Origin: Nanobdellota archaeon
GTDB taxonomy: Archaea; Nanobdellota; Nanobdellia; Parvarchaeales; Parvarchaeaceae
Direction: 5' to 3'
Assembly: GCA_021818905.1 (NCBI GenBank)
Contig: JAKASS010000016.1
Coordinates: forward strand, 1-21,142
Length of the DNA: 21,142 bases
Part shown: positions 20,512-21,142 of the stretch, one piece after another
Layout: the number at the start of each line of letters is the position of its first letter
Numbering within the stretch: position 1 is the first letter of the stretch
Translations under genes and position numbers: made by a program
The notes under the pieces: model-generated
What the model was told of the DNA's origin: nothing
Database searches by the model: none
Seen by the model: the letters and a program-made list of their open reading frames with translations, nothing else

Positions 20512-21142
20512 TCAATACAGTAGAGTTCTTAGGCTCTGTAGAAATCCTATGATAACAATATAAGCAAGCTGTATGCATCGCCGGATGTCGTAGACTACGT
20601 CGATCACCTTCATCTCCTTCAGCTTGCTCAAATGCAGCTTGCTGCCCAAGGTGGAGCTAAACTTCCTCTTCTCCACGGAATTCACGGTCTCCACAAGGCT
20701 TCGTTTATGGTATTCCAACAACGGGAAGTCCGTCTTCATCAGCTTCCTCCATCTGCCTTTCGTTTTCCATATGGGAACGTCTTCATTCCTTGCAGGAATG
20801 ATCGATCCTGCGTGAAGACGCTCTCTTGCGGATCTGTGATTTCTCTCCGAATCGTATCCTTTATCGGCCAGTATCTTATCGATCTTCACTATCTCGGCGG
20901 CTTTCTTCATGAGCGGTATGAAAGTCTTATTGTCGCTTTCATACCTCCGATTGGAAGAAGAAGCGGCTATCGCTTCCGTCTTCGGGTCTACGACGATGGA
21001 ATGCTTGGCAGATCTCCTTCTACGCCGTTCTTCGCCTATCCTTCGCAGGTAGTGATAGGAAGCGTTTCGCTCTTCGTATCCGGTGGAGTCTATGGCGGCG
21101 TCCATCTTCTTGAGACCGAACAGTCCGAACGCGAAGGATAGC
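20512..21142 (-). CDS. Transposase, C-terminal part; 5' part outside the window
   Basis: At least 210 residues of an IS4/IS5-superfamily transposase run to the window edge. The first Asp is in AAIDSTGYEERNAS, the second in ILADKGYDSERNH, and YHKRSLVETVNSVEK fits Y(2)R(3)E(6)K exactly. The frame is open upstream of the internal ATG at 21105 (LSFAFGLFGLKK), so the true start is beyond 21142. It differs from the transposase at 13204 in sequence and is another element. It has no stop inside the element; the frame runs across the end (GFLQS in the inverted repeat) and stops in the flank at 20512-20514. Confidence 0.88.
   Translation of the reverse strand, partial: LSFAFGLFGLKKMDAAIDSTGYEERNASYHYLRRIGEERRRRRSAKHSIVVDPKTEAIAASSSNRRYESDNKTFIPLMKKAAEIVKIDKILADKGYDSERNHRSARERLHAGSIIPARNEDVPIWKTKGRWRKLMKTDFPLLEYHKRSLVETVNSVEKRKFSSTLGSKLHLSKLKEMKVIDVVYDIRRCIQLAYIVIIGFLQSLRTLLY
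20532..21142 (-). mobile_element. Second IS4/IS5-superfamily element, one end in the window
   Basis: The end near 20532 begins GGCTCTGTAGAAATCC, a likely inverted repeat; the other end lies outside, so this is unproven. The element starts about 25 bases after the 3' end of the SRP RNA, so it sits right behind an essential RNA gene. The transposase faces the SRP gene. Confidence 0.7.

Noticed and set aside
1-21142. CRISPR array or other defence system
   Set aside because: I saw no regularly spaced direct repeats and no cas, toxin-antitoxin or restriction genes. The only repeats are IS ends and the target duplication.

Overview
The window is archaeal chromosomal DNA. It carries archaeal-type ribosomal proteins (S13, S4, S11, S10, S28e, L7Ae, L24e), RNA polymerase subunit D, initiation factors aIF1A and aIF2-beta, an MCM helicase, an archaeal GluRS, a short histone, an intron-split tRNA-Tyr and a 7S (SRP) RNA. 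Many starts lie about 23-27 bases after an AT-rich TATA-like box with no room for a leader, as in archaea that use leaderless mRNAs. Compact genes, short r-proteins and many small membrane or surface proteins of no recognised family fit a small-genome DPANN-type archaeon (ARMAN/Micrarchaeota-Parvarchaeota-like). That placement is inference and was not tested by phylogeny.

Region 1 (1-2936): the end of a 5S rRNA gene, then the tight cluster S13-S4-S11-RpoD, then an unrecognised one-helix membrane protein. Region 2 (2969-7928): mostly minus strand. aIF1A shares a divergent promoter with a small frameshifted gene. After it comes a compact operon in the order MCM (with an intein in its P-loop), OB-fold protein, aIF2-beta, DUF424. 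Region 3 (8029-10198): an RCK channel-like protein without a selectivity filter overlaps a PAP2 phosphatase; then S10 and an unrecognised soluble protein. Region 4 (10383-13107): L7Ae-S28e-L24e, followed almost without a gap by two large pilin-like surface proteins.

Region 5 (13108-21142) is an accessory zone. It holds three insertion sequences of different types: an IS4/IS5-superfamily element with a complete target duplication, an IS630-type element, and the end of a second IS4/IS5-superfamily element. The IS630-type copy sits inside a decayed LAGLIDADG homing endonuclease gene. Between them lie core genes: a zinc-binding protein, tRNA-Tyr, GluRS, a histone lacking its third helix, two membrane proteins and the SRP RNA.

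The best leads are: a perfect hairpin that buries the Shine-Dalgarno sequence of the first transposase; the two-step decay of the homing endonuclease, whose frame is restored by removing the IS; the filterless RCK channel protein; the alpha3-less histone; a small gene broken at a run of seven A; and a possible unannotated small membrane protein converging on a hairpin shared with its neighbour's stop codon. I found no CRISPR array and no recognisable defence system.
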